Below, piece after piece: positions 21,336 to 33,099 of a stretch of DNA of 64,000 bases. Under the pieces are notes generated by a model. The model saw nothing but the letters and a program-made list of their open reading frames with translations. It had not been told where the DNA came from and made no database searches. The stretch covers positions 9,335,290-9,399,289 of the forward strand of contig JABAKD010000027.1 in NCBI GenBank assembly GCA_012845835.1, written 5' to 3'. The position numbers and the translations under genes are program-made. Numbering within the stretch: the first letter of the stretch is position 1; the number at the start of each line of letters is the position of its first letter. This stretch comes from Undaria pinnatifida (lineage: Eukaryota; Sar; Phaeophyceae; Laminariales; Alariaceae).

Positions 21336-22796
21336 GAAGACACCTCTTTTTATCACCCTCCTGGTAATATTTATTACTCTCAGAAGGTTTGATGTTACAT
21401 GTAGCATGCAACCCAATTAAACAACGTGTTAAATGCTTCGAAAGACAGAATATTTCAATCGGTAGGTACAATCATGTAAATACCATAATTTTCTGACACC
21501 GCTAATTATAAGAAAGAGACTCGTACATAATGCCAAATACAACAGGCGAGGTGATGTGGTCATGCAATGTCACCGCCGATGAGAACGAAAGGGAGAAATG
21601 CGAATCGTTAGTGTTTTGAAAGGAACGCTTAGTGTACACGCGCTCAATTACGTTACTTCGTTAGTCATGCTTCGGTTGGCATAGGTTGGGAGGCGATCAT
21701 GCAGACGGTGTGTACGGAATACTCCACGTAATAAGTTGGTAGTGCGGTTTACCTCAATTATATATACGAAGTAGTAGTTTTCGGTGATCGGGTAAATGAG
21801 CTACCAGTACAACAAAGTGTTGTTGCAGAAAAGCATCATTCAGCATCAGATAGGTCATGATATACATACATACATGTGACACACACGTGATCGTGGTGGT
21901 TGTTGTTGTTGTTGTTGCTGTTCGTCTTGGTGGGGGTGAGAGGAGGGGGGCTGGTCATAACTGCTGTTGATATAGACTAACTTATTATCTGACGGGAAAC
22001 GATGCATTATTTTATTACTGTTACCTCTTTCATTTTGTATTTTTTTGAAAAATGACCACAAAATAACGCCCACGAAACCACAACGCCGGCATATTCTCAG
22101 GTGTACGCGGAGCCACATCAGGTTTTCATGTTCGGCGCCTCTATTCCTTTATCAAATGATGACTCAAGAAGTGGGCGAAAAAATGTTCGGTCGAAAATGT
22201 TTTAGACGATTTCTCGACAAAACAAAAAAAGAGAAATAATCCCATCCTAACTACAGAAAAAATCCATCCTAAACTTTTATTGTTATACTCTGTTCATATT
22301 AATAGTAGTATTAATAGTACTATAACAGGTATATATATGCCTTTATTTCATGCCATATAATATGTACATATTTGTGCATAAATACCACCACAAAGCTTAA
22401 CAACAGGTTAGTATCTAGGAGAGAACGGACCAATCGGACTTTACGTTTACATCCCTCTTATCCGCACATTTTGCGTTCAGGGTGGTACACTACAGTACCA
22501 GGTATGCAATAATATCACTATTATTGTGGACAACGCAGACCTAGCGCCGCGGGCGGAGCCGTGGCCGTACCGCTAGTACGTAGCAGCCGTGGTCACACCG
22601 CTATTAATAGTAAATTACCATAATCATAGCGAAAACCGGTGCCACTCCGCATACTACTACTAGTTAGTGCTGTCATTTATTACCGCTGGCTGTTCTCGTG
22701 TGCTTCAAGCGGTCGCACATGGCATACCTGGTATTGTGCACAATAATAGCGGGCAACCGGCACTACTATACTAAACTCGCGCGATAGAGGGACAAC
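21336..22796. other. No gene seen
   Basis: A (TTG)n run near 21900-21920 and AT-rich stretches. The end of this stretch (about 22740-22800) has GATAGAGGGACAACTACT, like the right end of the MITE at 25190-25375. Otherwise nothing is supported. Confidence 0.4.
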
Positions 22797-22853
22797 TACT
22801 ACTTACTTATTTACTTATTTACTTACTTACTTACTTACTCACTTACTTATTTA

Positions 22854-22911
<58 letters not shown>

Positions 22912-22925
22912 CACTTACTTACTCA
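22797..22925 (+). repeat. (TTAC)n microsatellite
   Basis: About thirty tetramers of ACTT/TTAC phase with a few TTAT and TCAC variants. Confidence 0.95.
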
Positions 22926-25185
22926 ATTTTACTACTGCTGCTACTGTACTGGCGATCGCATCCGACCCAAAGACGTCGATTGACGGCACTCTTACCATTT
23001 GACTGGCTTGACGGACAGCCGTCAAGGAATTCCACACACTAGAACTATTATGATAATTCTAAAGACGCCTTGACGGGTCATGACTAACTAGACCTTCAAC
23101 CGACATCTTCGATCCCCCCACCGGGCAGGTCGGTTGCGGGTTGATTTCGTATGATATCGAAGTGATGATGATTGATTGATTCAACCCTATTGACAAATAG
23201 TGCGTGAAGCCTGAAAAAAACGACGTACACTATTAACAAATAAAACAAAGATCCTCCGCAGCTGCCCAGGCAAAAAGCTTGCCGGTAACTTTCGATGCCG
23301 GCTATGTATCTATCCCGTTACTCTTTATTTCCCTTGCCCCCGTTCTCCTTGCTTCTTCTATCAGTTTCCTTCTCTCAGCCTCTGTGTCTTGACACGAACG
23401 AAGCAGAAGAAGCTGTGCGTCGATCAAGAAGCAAGAGAGGAAGAACGGCAGGGCACAACAAGTCAGGTGCGTGTCCTCGCAGACCCGGTGCCCTCCGCAC
23501 ATGCTGCATCATACATCCCTCTCCGATCCGTAGCTCCAGACCCTTCCTTTGTCATAGCTATTGGGATGTATCGTAGCCCATGGCCTCTATTTCTGCGCGG
23601 ACACCAACAAGAGTTGGCTGTGTGTCCACCCCTAAGCACGGGCGGAAGAGCACACCATACCCATAGGTGCGTGCCCTCGCAGCCGGTGTGCCCCCCCCCG
23701 GCACATGCATGATGATCCGTTATGCTGGCTTCGTGTGTTCGTGTGTGTGACGCTATACATACGCTGCTGATGATGGGGGTGTTTTTTGTTTTTGGTACCC
23801 TCTGCCGTTGGGTTTTCGTTTGGGGAAAAGCAAAAGGGCAAAAAAGGCTGGCGATGCAATGCGGCCATTCATTGCTCGTGGCTCATTTCTGCTGCTTTGC
23901 TGTTGTTGTTGCTGTCTGTGTGACATATGCTCTGCCGATTTCTACCAGGAGCGAACGAAGCAGTATAGGAGCGGCGAAGAAGACCGCTCTACAGCTTTTC
24001 CCAAGCGGCTACCGTCCACCGACAGACGTCTAGCCACTTTCTTCTGTGTGGGTGAGTTGGCCGCGTCCTCCGGCAACCCTCTCTCCCCTTCCGGGACCCA
24101 TGTCTAATATCAGCAGCAAGCAGCATGGTGCAGTAGTAGCAGCAAAAGAAACGAGGGGTAGTGTTGTCTCATCAAGCGTCTAGGACGAGCGTGCATATTG
24201 CAGTATAGTTCCAGCATCGACGTGCTGCGCGCGTGTCCTGCAGCAGGCTTCACCAGTTAGTGTCCCTACACGACAATTCGGACACACACCCTACCCCAGC
24301 AGCTCGAGCTTCGTGTGGCAGGCCAATGTTTTTTTTCTTTCCTTTTTGTTCTTTGGAATTTTCTCAAATCGGACAGGTCAAGATCTAAATAATACTGAGT
24401 ATTTTAATACCAGGTATCTAAAGATCCTATATCTATTTGTCGTCATTCAAAATTGTGCAGGATCTGTGTCGTAGTGTGCAGTATAGATCCAATCCAGGAA
24501 ACACGTGCTATAGATCATGCAGATCGCTTATTGTTTGGCTCTTACCCGGCAACACGATTTTACAGGCCACACGAATCGTGTCGTACAGACCCGGGATCTA
24601 TCTGCTCTGAAATTATACCTATGTTTTGAAATTGAATGTATGTGGGGATCTGGCCGATCTGTTTGACGTGTGTGTGGGCTTTTGGTCCAATCCGAACACC
24701 CGAAATGTTTTATACTTCAGCGACCTCGTGTTTTCTGCCACTGTTTTCTACATGCTGAAATTGGAAATTGGCTCTCGAGTATATCTCTGGCATTTGAAAT
24801 ACCGTGCCGCCTGACGTAGGTAGCGGTGAATGCTTTGTCCTACCCCAACGTGTACATGCGCCCCCCCCCCCCCCCCCCCCGCCCCCACGCAATGCAACTC
24901 CCGAGTATATAGTCTGCTTACCTAGCCAGGCGCGTTTCCACATCTCCAAGGAATCATCCACAGACCACTTACTCTGTTTGGTGGTGCAGCATGGCACATG
25001 CACTTGGATATCTCGTGCGATTGAAACAATAACAGTGAAATACACAGCAAAATACAACAAAAAAGAGTGTCCTGGCAGCATACTATTTTCTTCCTTTTTT
25101 CTTGGTTTTCTTGGGTCCACGTCAGCCAGCCAAGAGCGATACAAGCCCTCGACACATACATGCTGCGTTAGAGTGTATGATACGA
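22926..25185. other. No confident gene
   Basis: 23455-23520 and 23640-23700 share a GTGCGTG-CCTCGCAG-CCGGTG segment and are a diverged duplication. The frames around 23.3-24.1 kb are open but show no motif and no splice-consistent chain. A C-run at about 24859-24880 creates a false polyproline frame. Confidence 0.4.
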
Positions 25186-25189
25186 ATCG

Positions 25190-25375
25190 AGCAGGGGTCC
25201 CTCCATGGGGCCGCTATATGTGCCAGCCGGAAATAAATACCGGCACCATTATGTCGGCAACCGGCACTATGCATGCTGCCACCCCTGCGAAATCCCATCT
25301 ATGCCAAGCGATTTCATAGGCAGGCGCTATCGTAGCGGCAACCGGCACTACTCAACCGGCACTATAGAGGGACCA
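25190..25375. mobile_element. MITE-like palindromic element
   Basis: The left end GGGTCCCTCCATGG-GCCGCTATA and the right end ACCGGCACTATAGAGGGACC are imperfect inverted repeats. Inside, GGCAACCGGCACTA recurs. No coding capacity. The CTATAGAGGG end resembles those of other small elements at 28.5 and 35.4 kb. Confidence 0.5.
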
Positions 25376-25439
25376 CTACTGCTGCTGCTGTAGACTGGAA
25401 ATATAGGTTCGGTATTCCGTACATCCAAGATTTAAGTTA

Positions 25440-25690
25440 TTTGGACTTTTTTTTAAAATATTTTCCGGCGGATGGGGCAAATTAAAGCTTCAAGTGTTAA
25501 GCTCACACCACACCTTCACGTTTTTCCATACATACATGACATATGTGGTGTGTCAATTTATCTCACTATTGTATTCGTAATCCAGCGCTAGCTAGCTGGC
25601 GTATCCTGCAGCTCTCGTGGTAAAATTTCAGCACGAGCTGTCCCTACCGGCGGCCACCGTTACTACTCCAGCAGCACAGGCTGCCGTTGT
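25440..25690 (+). repeat. Dispersed repeat, relative of 11085-11290 and 29910-30100
   Basis: Shares GGCGGATGGGGCAAA, AGCTCACACC, a CCAGCGCTAGC site and GAGCTGTCCCTACC with the other two copies. Confidence 0.65.
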
Positions 25691-25919
25691 ATACAGATGC
25701 GTGAGTATGTCGACCCGGCCTGACCCATGGGGATCAGGTGCGGTGAAAATAGCCACCCGGAAAGCAATTCCTCCGGGTAGTGTGGAACTCGCGCAAGCTC
25801 ACCCACTAAACAAAAACGGCGACAAACGTCCCGGGCATGAGGAAACAGCGCCGCATTTGATCCAGTTACGGTCCACCCTACCCGTTCGGGCGTTATTTTG
25901 ACGTATTTTTCCACGCTCA

Positions 25920-26620
25920 AGTTTTGCAGGGTTTGTGGATTCCGGGTAAGGGTATGGGGGTTTTACCGAACTTCCAGAAGTTTCGGGTACGGGTATGGAA
26001 GTGTTACAGAACTTCCAGAAGTTTCGGGTACGGGTATGGAAGTGTTACAGAACTTCCACAAGTTCCGGGTATCTTGGCACAGACATACAGAACTCACGGA
26101 AGTTCCGGGCGGGTACAAAACATGATGTACCCGTAGCCCGGGCATTGTGGCACGGCTCTTACAGAACTCACAGAAGTTCCGGGTACGGGTATGAAAGTCC
26201 TACAGAACTTCTAGAAGTCCCGGGTACGGGCATGAAAGTCTCACAAAACTTCCAGAACTTCCGGGTATTGTGGCATGGGTGTACAGAAGTTCCAGAAGTT
26301 CCGGACAGGTATAAACATGCTGTACCCGTACCCCGGGTCTTTGTGGCACCGGCGTACAGAACTTCCAGAACTTGCGGTACGGGTATGAGTGTCCTACAGA
26401 AGTTACGGAAGTTCTTTGTAGGGTAATACCCCGGGTAATTACGCCGGATACCCGGGGTAAATACCCCGGGTATGGTTTTGTGTGTACCCTACAGAAAGAA
26501 CGAATACAGAAGGTTCGGGTACAGGTTTGAATGTCGTACAGAACTCACAGACGTTCCGGGTACGGGTAGGTTTGTACAGAACCCACAGAAGTCCCGGGTA
26601 CGGTAAGTACCCGCCTCAAA
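25920..26620 (+). repeat. Minisatellite with GAACTTCCAGAAGTTC palindrome
   Basis: Units of about 40-50 bp contain CAGAACTTCCAGAAGTTCCG, then CGGGTACGGGTATG. The GAACTTC-CA-GAAGTTC core is a perfect 7-bp hairpin stem with a 2-nt loop. The array ends at CGGAAGTTCTTTGTAGGGTA, followed by CCCCGGGTA units. It has the same junction sequence as the second array at 27.64 kb. Confidence 0.85.
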
Positions 26621-27279
26621 AGGGGCGAAAACCAACAAATTGACTGGTGAACAGAAAACACAATTGTCAACGCATTTCTATTTACTGCGATTGGCATACT
26701 GCATACACTGATGCATTCATACGAACTAACACATACGTCTATACTGCTACTACTGTTCTTTTGTAACGCAGATCATATCATAGCGTACCCCGGCTGTGGC
26801 GCCTAAGAAATAGTAATGGCGGTCGCAAGCCCAATTTTCCCACTAGCCCGATAATAAGAAAGTGCCATGACAAAAATGAAGCAAAACCACCGAAAACACA
26901 GAGAATAGTTCAAGACTTCGATGTTACGTCGTATGATATCGAGATCTGCATTATACTATTCCAATTGGAAAAAAAACATTGACCATTCGTACGCAATACG
27001 TGGTTTCCCGATAAGAGGGAAAAAATCGTTGTTTCAAACAAATCGAATCGAATTCAATTCGATTCATCATGAAAAATAATAATTTCGATTTAAAAGTGTT
27101 CTCCTTCAATGCGTTAATACGTGCCCTTAGCAACGAAAGCAACATCAACAACAACAGGTAGGTGCTCTTATCGTATGATACGTACTGCTTGCTGTGTTCG
27201 GTGTTCGGTTTGTGTGACTGACAAAACCGATGGCATCCTAATAAATGTATATTACACTTTTCAGATTGAACCTGAATGA
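26621..27279. other. No gene seen between two minisatellite arrays
   Basis: AT-rich, with GAATCGAATTCAATTCGATTC (about 27045-27065), a near-palindrome. No coding support. Confidence 0.4.
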
Positions 27280-27710
27280 ATGCAGAGCTCCCCGGGTATT
27301 GTAACGAAGGTATACCCGTACCCCGGGTATTTTGTCACAGTCTTACAGAAGTCTCAGAATTTCCGGGTAAGGGTATGAGGATCTTACAGAACTTCCAGAA
27401 GTTCCGGGTACGGGTACGATGTCTTACAGAACTTCCGGAAGTTCCGGGTATTTATTGTGGCACAGGCGTACAGAACCCACAGAAGTTCCGAGCGGGTACA
27501 AAACATGATGTACCCGTACTCCGGGTATTGTTGCCGCGGGCGTACACAACTTCCAGAAGTTCCGGGTACAGGTATGAATGTCGTACAGAACTTCCAGAAG
27601 TTTCGGGTACGGGTATGAATGTCCTGCAAAACTTACAGAAGTTCTTTGTAGGGTAATACCCGGGGTAAACACCCCGGGTATGGTTTGTACGTACCCTACA
27701 GAACACAACC
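27280..27710 (+). repeat. Second minisatellite array of the GAACTTC family
   Basis: Same unit as 25920-26620, same terminal TTCTTTGTAGGGTAATACCC segment near 27640. The two arrays are about 0.65 kb apart and in the same orientation. Confidence 0.85.
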
Positions 27711-28029
27711 TTGTAATTTTTCGTCATTAAGAAATAGCAGCGGTAGCGGTCGGTCTGTAAACGCCAGCTGCTAAGCTGAGTAGTGCCGGCCGCCCACTAT
27801 GTTTATGGTGCCTGTGAAATCGCCTATTAATACTGGTAGCACAGATAGGAACATTTCAACCATATGATACGCCGATTTATACTGGTGCGGTACGTTCTTT
27901 CGTTCGTTTACTATCGTATCGTGGGTTGTTCGTTTTTCCATTTCCTTCGAGACCCTCTTTATTGTTATTACTTCTTTATTTGCCATCTGACAGTAAATGT
28001 AGCGTGGGTGTCAAAGAGACGCCTTTTTT
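27711..28029. other. No gene seen
   Basis: Nothing supported beyond short frames. Confidence 0.35.
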
Positions 28030-28515
28030 GCCGGCTTTGTCCCACAAATCGTACCAGGTAAAAGTACCAAATATATTTCACTTTATTATAGGGATTTTCA
28101 AGCTGTTTTTTTTGTGTTTTGTGCTTTTTGTTTTTGAAAAAATCGCGAGAGGGCGCCAACCCACCCTCGCCCTAACCCTAACCCTAACCCTAACCCCAAC
28201 CCCAACCCCAACCCCAACCCCAACCCTAACCCTAACCCTAACCCAACCCTAACCCTAACCCCAACCCCAACCCCAACCCCAACCCTAACCCTAACCCCAA
28301 CCCTAACCCTAACCCCAACCCCAACCTTAACCCTAACCCTAACCCTAACCCCACCCTAACCCTAACCCCAACCCTAACCCTAACCCCAACCCTAACCCTA
28401 ACCCCAACCCCAACCCTACTAACCCAGGCTAGGGCTCCGACCCGAACGCGGAGCTTCGCCGCGCGTTTTTGGAAAAAAATGATAAAAAATGTGCGGACCA
28501 CCTCACACATCGAAC
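28030..28515 (+). repeat. Dispersed element with an internal telomere-like hexamer array
   Basis: The core (about 28165-28425) is some forty hexamers, a mixture of CCCTAA and CCCCAA. The flanks are shared with 44018-44345: on the left CCAGGTAAA-GT-CCAAA, TTTCACTTTA/TTTCGCTTTA and AGAGGGCG; on the right AACCCAGGCTA, TTTTTGGAAAA and TGTGCGGACCACCTCA. The array is therefore part of a dispersed element, not a former chromosome end by itself. Confidence 0.8.
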
Positions 28516-28526
28516 CATATTTGGTA

Positions 28527-28706
28527 CAGTAGGTGGCTCTATATAGTGCGGGTATGTTTCACGAAAATTTACCCGCACTATACCGGGCACCCTCACTATA
28601 TGAAAACCGGCCACTATAGAGGGGTCTATATTGTGCCAAACGATTTCACCCGCACAATATCGGACACCCGCACTATATGACCCGCACTATATAGGGCCAC
28701 CTACTG
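28527..28706. mobile_element. Mariner-type MITE, TA-flanked
   Basis: Ends are CAGTAGGTGG and CCACCTACTG with long inverted arms containing CTATATAGTGCGGG. TA lies on both sides (28525-28526, 28707-28708). CAGT ends with TA duplication are typical of Tc1/mariner elements. A second copy is at 60840-61005. Confidence 0.85.
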
Positions 28707-28708
28707 TA

Positions 28709-29279
28709 CTTTTATCTGGTATGATTTTTGGGGTGAGAACATCGCAAAGGCTACCGAAGAACCAGAAACATGATGAAAGAACGCAACATCCAGATGAAAG
28801 CGTAAAACGATGTTTCCAACAACCAAAAACCACGAATGAATACTAGATGTGCCGACCCTCTTCATTATTTCTGTTTTATTTTTTTGTTTTAAAACAGAGT
28901 TTTCAGAAAAATGGGAACGGAGCCTAAAATGAGAACCAAGCGTTATCTCCAGAACCATGTGGTGTATCAGAGAACCGAAATGATCCTGCGAAACCCCTTG
29001 GCCAGCCCTGTGAGAGGAGCTCGTCAGAACGGTCATGCTCCATCTCGTGCCTTCGGGTGGGCGCAAAAAGCGATATACGCTGGCTCTATTGTGATTTCTC
29101 TAGATGCTGGCTACCAAGGCGATGCCGAGGACTTCCAGCCTGAGCGACAGCTCATTCAAAGGCTGCTGTACAGCCCCACAGGACTGTCAAAAAATTTTTG
29201 GAGTTGTACACAATTGGTTTGTTTGCCTTCTAAAAAAACCGTCCGTTCGATTTTGTTCGTTTTGTTTGTTTTATTTTCA
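28709..29279. other. No confident gene
   Basis: A plus frame from 28911 is open but runs straight into the pyrimidine tract; no motif is recognised. Confidence 0.35.
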
Positions 29280-29625
29280 TTTTTTTTTTTTCGTGTATAT
29301 TTTTCCTTTTCCTTCTTTCTTTTTCTTCTCTTCTTTCTTCTTTTTTTGTTTTCTCGTTTTTTTTTCTCGGTTTCTTCTTTTTATTCTTTCTTTTGTTTTT
29401 GTGCCTTCTTTTACTTCCTTTTTTTCTGGTTTCTGTCTTCTCTTTTTCAACTCCTTTGTCTCTTTCTTGCAATTTTTGTTCTATTTATTTTCCTCTTCTT
29501 TTTATTTTCCATTTTCATTTTCATTTTCATCTTCAATTTCAATTTCAGTTCCAGTTCCAATTCCAGTTTCATTTTCACTTTTTTTCTTCATTTTTTTTTC
29601 ATGATCCTTTTCATGTTCATTTCCG
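29280..29625. repeat. Long polypyrimidine tract
   Basis: About 340 bp nearly free of purines on the plus strand, ending in hexamers of TTTTCA and TTCCAG type. It yields false Phe-rich and Lys-rich frames. Mirror symmetry is partial, so triplex potential is possible. Confidence 0.8.
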
Positions 29626-29909
29626 TGTTCTGTTTATGCTTCTGTCGCTCTTTCTCCAACCCAAGTCAGCAACCTATCGGTAACCCAATTAAATTGCTTT
29701 GTCGTCGTCGCGCGTTGGTGTGTGCACTGTGCACGTCCCAAAATGGTTGTCGTGTTGTTCGTCGATGGCAAATTTGTATGAAGTAGGTGAGCCATTGTGT
29801 GACGTACCATTTTTGACTGTGGCAAATGAGGCAAGTGAGAGCAATTACCTGGGAGGCCGGCGAAGAAGGAGAGTTACGCAGGGTGGAGTGGTAGTTGACT
29901 TTTTTTTTT

Positions 29910-30105
29910 TTTTAATCCTTCGGCGGATGGGGCAAAATAAAGCTAAAGCTCACCACACTTCCACGTATTTTCATACGCGTCGTGTGTCGGTATAACTCAG
30001 TTGCTTTCGCAATCCAACGCTAGCTGGCGCGTCCTTCGGACTGTAGCGATAGCGTGAGCTGTCCCTATCAGCAGTCCTCGTTACAACCCCGGCAGCGCAA
30101 GCAAC
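29910..30105 (+). repeat. Dispersed repeat, partner of 11085-11290
   Basis: Near-complete inverse match to 11085-11290 from GGCGGATGGGGCAAAATAAAG through AATCCAACGCTAGC to CGTTACAAC. Confidence 0.75.
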
Positions 30106-30608
30106 CTACCTTCCGTCTGTGCGTGTGTACGGGTGTAGGAACGGGGCGGTGTGAAGATCAGCCCCGGGGTTTCCTTGACCCCCCCCATCTTCGAGTGAGG
30201 CATGGCACATTATTAGTTGATAAAATTTGGGAGATTGCGTTCGTCGGACGGGATATGAGAGTTCGGGTACGTGGAGCTGGAAAACAGCCCGTTTTTTTGT
30301 CGCCGTCGTAAATTAGAAACTAGCTTCGCTCGTAATAAAATAACATTATGTCAAGATCGTCTTCATGCGTCCACGATGTTTTCGTACACGTCTTATACCC
30401 ATCCGCCAACTATCAATCGTTAACGACCCTTACTTAGTAGGTCATGTACCCCGAGAGATTGCTCACCAAGATATTTTGTTCACCTACTTGCTGCCTTATT
30501 CGTGATACCACCCTGCCTGATCAGAATTTCTTCTGAGCAGCATCAGCATCTGATTCAGCAGCAGTATCAGCACCAGGATCATTGTATTCGGCCTCGGGGA
30601 GGAAATCG
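30106..30608. other. Upstream region of the membrane-protein gene
   Basis: No independent gene. A CAGCAGCATCAG-rich run (about 30537-30575) lies just upstream of the chosen start. No clear TATA box. Confidence 0.35.
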
Positions 30609-32427
30609 ATGTCGGCTGACCAAGTTGCGGTTGAGGGGGTGGCCCCTGCTGCCGGGGAGGGCGTGGGGGTGCCGCCAGAAGGCAGCGGCGGCGGTGGCGG
30701 CGGCGGTCTCGGCCACAGGTTGGCGTGCTTCCTCACCGAGCACGCCCTCAAGGAGGGAGCGGACCTTCTAAGATGGCTGGGGGACGTCCAACGCGCGCCC
30801 GTCGAGAGGAACAACGACAACGGCAGCGGCAACGTCCACGGGGATGCTGCAGGCGACGGTGAGTTGCCAGGAGGAGAGGTAGACGATGAAGACGAAGCAG
30901 CAGCCGTATCGGAACCAGCAGAAGCAGCAGAGGCAGCGCCGGCAGAGAAAGCAGTAGTAGCAGCGGCAGCAGGGTCAGCAAAATCAACAGAAGAAGCAGC
31001 AGCAGCAGCAGAGGCAGGAAAAGCAGGAGAAACAAACGTTGTGAAACCATCCGGGTCAGTAGAAGGAACAGCAGCTGTAGCGGCGGCGGCAGCAACAGCA
31101 TCAGGGCCAGGTTATTCGGTCTCGGAGAAGCAGATATCGGATCGCCGAGTCGCGGGCGATGGCGTTGCGCCTGCCGCAGAACCGGCTGTGGGAGTGGTGG
31201 CAGAGGCTGGCAGAGCCGGTGTTGGTGATGGTCTCGGCGTTCTCGGTGGAGTTGGCGTTGGCGGTGATGGTGGCGGTGGCGGTGGCGGTAATGGTGGTGG
31301 TGCTGGCGGCGACAATGTCGGGTTTATCCCCTTTATCGCCGGTCACGCCCTCAGGCAGAGTGTAGGGCTGCTCACGTGGGTGGGCACATCAATCGGAGCA
31401 CCCATGGAGATGGAAGGTAACGGGGACGCTGCAGACAGCGCTGCTGTGGTGGAAGAGCGATCAGCAGCAGCAGCAGACGCAACAGCAGACGCAGTAGCAG
31501 CAGCAGACGCTGCAGCAGCAGACGCAGCAGCAGACGCTGCAGGAGCCGAGGAACAAGTAGAGCCGCCGGCTGTTGTTGGAGGGGAGGAAGGTGGTGAGGG
31601 GGTGGCACTAGGAGGAGAAGGAAATGTTGGGGAAAACGAGGAACAGCCTGGAGAGTCACGCGACGGTGAAGTCGGCCTCATCATGGAACAGGTCCCTGCG
31701 GTGGGGAGGTGGAGAGCGAATCCTATGACAATCCTCGGCTTTGTGATGTGCGTGGTTTTTGGCTTGATGGCGGGTTTTGCAATTGCCATCGGCACGGGTG
31801 CGTCGACGCTCGGCAACGGTGGAGTGGGTGGGCGCTCGTGGTTTGGGGGAAGGACGATCGCAGGAAACCCGCAGCAGTTGAGGTACGTTTTGGGTTTGTC
31901 CTATAGTTTTGTTTTGTGTTTTTATTCTGATTTTTGTTGCTGTTGTTGCTGGCCGCTCGACAACGTGTAGTGCGAGTGTCAGAAACGAAAAAGGCAAATA
32001 GACACAAGCAATGACCTTTTTCCTCTTCTCCCCCTATCTCGTGCCGCGTGCCGTGCCGTGTGTACCTCTGTGCAGGGGCTTCGACTTGGAAACGTATGTT
32101 TGCGGGGACGGTAAACCATGGGTGAAGGTTACGCCCGGCGAGGACATGGTCGCTAAGTTTGCGGAAAACAGACTCCAATTCTTCGGCTCCATCCTGACGC
32201 GTTTCGCAAAATTCGCACGTGTCTATCCTACGCCAGGCGTCAGCTGCCGCAGCGGTGGCAACGCTCCATGCAACGTCAGCGGCGGCGGCGGCGGCGACAG
32301 CGGCAGCAGCAGCGGCAGCAACGAAGTTCGCGCGGCCACCCCCCTCCGCCTGTTCAAAGCCTTCAACTCGTGGACGGTGCGACATCGTGCTGCCGTCGAG
32401 GACTTGGTTGATGGCCCCTGGGTATAA
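30609..32427 (+). CDS. Two-exon Ala/Gly-rich single-pass membrane protein
   Basis: Exons 30609-31882 and 32076-32427 are joined in phase 2 across a 193-bp intron with good sites (TTGAG/GTACGT ... TGTGCAG/GGG). The product would be 541 residues. A motif, HALKEGADLLRWLGD, in the segment at about 34-66 recurs as HALRQSVGLLTWVGT in the segment at about 237-267, so the N-terminal part is an internal duplication separated by long Ala, Gly and Glu runs. A hydrophobic stretch ILGFVMCVVFGLMAGFAIAI (about 375-394) is a likely single membrane helix. The C-terminal 145 residues include FDLETYVCGDGKPWVKV. No signal peptide is evident, so type II topology or tail anchoring through an internal helix is possible. 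The frame is open upstream to 30537 without another Met, so an upstream exon cannot be excluded. Family unknown to me. Confidence 0.7.
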
Positions 32428-33099
32428 TGCCGCCAGTGGTTGGGTTTTGGTTTCGATGGGTTGTTTTCCGTCGGGGGTGGGTGGGTAATACTTCGTTGCG
32501 GGGGGGTTGTAGGGGGGAAAGGAGAGGGGGGGAGAGAGTTTTGCACATGGGCTCGCGCGTGTCTGTGTTTTTTGTTGGTCATTGTTTAGGCGAAGGGCGA
32601 GTCGGCCATTTTTAGGTGCATTAGAATGCAGTACAGCACAGGATAGAACAGGCCGACTGCTATTATTGTGGGGGCGGGGAGAGCGGGGGGGGGGTGTACT
32701 CATTTCTTGCATGGCCGTAGTCGTAAGGCCATAGACCCTCGCATCCCTATAACGACGGGACGGAGCACGTCGGGTTTTCACTGACCGGGCAGTCATCAGG
32801 CGACCGCTACGTCCGCACGTTGATGGGGTGAATCGCAGGTCAAGACTTTCGGGCCTTATCCTGCCGCAGGCACTTTTTTTTTTTATTGGTCACAGTTTTA
32901 TAGATACGAAAGAAAGGGGAAAGGGGTAGAAATCTTTCAGATAGATGCTGTTTTTTTGGGCGCTTGCTGTTTGTGCATCAGCTTTTTGGTCGTATCTTTG
33001 CGTTTGTGTCGTACATAAAAGCAGTTTCCACTTTTTTGTTTCTCCGTCATTTTCTGGGATGAGCACTCACGGTGCACAATGTTGGATGACAAATTTATT
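32428..33099. other. No gene seen; one short dispersed match
   Basis: 32745-32795 (CATCCCTATAACGACGGGAC and TTTTCACTGACCGGGCAG) resembles 44355-44405. A minus frame of 357 codons (31723-32796) is the shadow of the gene above. Confidence 0.5.

Noticed and set aside
24859-25319. 171-codon plus frame with polyproline
   Set aside because: Produced by a C-run; no motif or splice support.
28165-28425. Former chromosome end or telomere fusion point
   Set aside because: The same flanks occur at 44 kb around a different hexamer, so the array belongs to a dispersed element.
28911-29786. 291-codon plus frame rich in Phe
   Set aside because: Most of it is the polypyrimidine tract; the part before it has no recognised motif.
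31723-32796. 357-codon minus-strand frame
   Set aside because: It is antisense to the two-exon membrane-protein gene and spans its intron; it follows from the GC-rich Ala/Gly codons of that gene.
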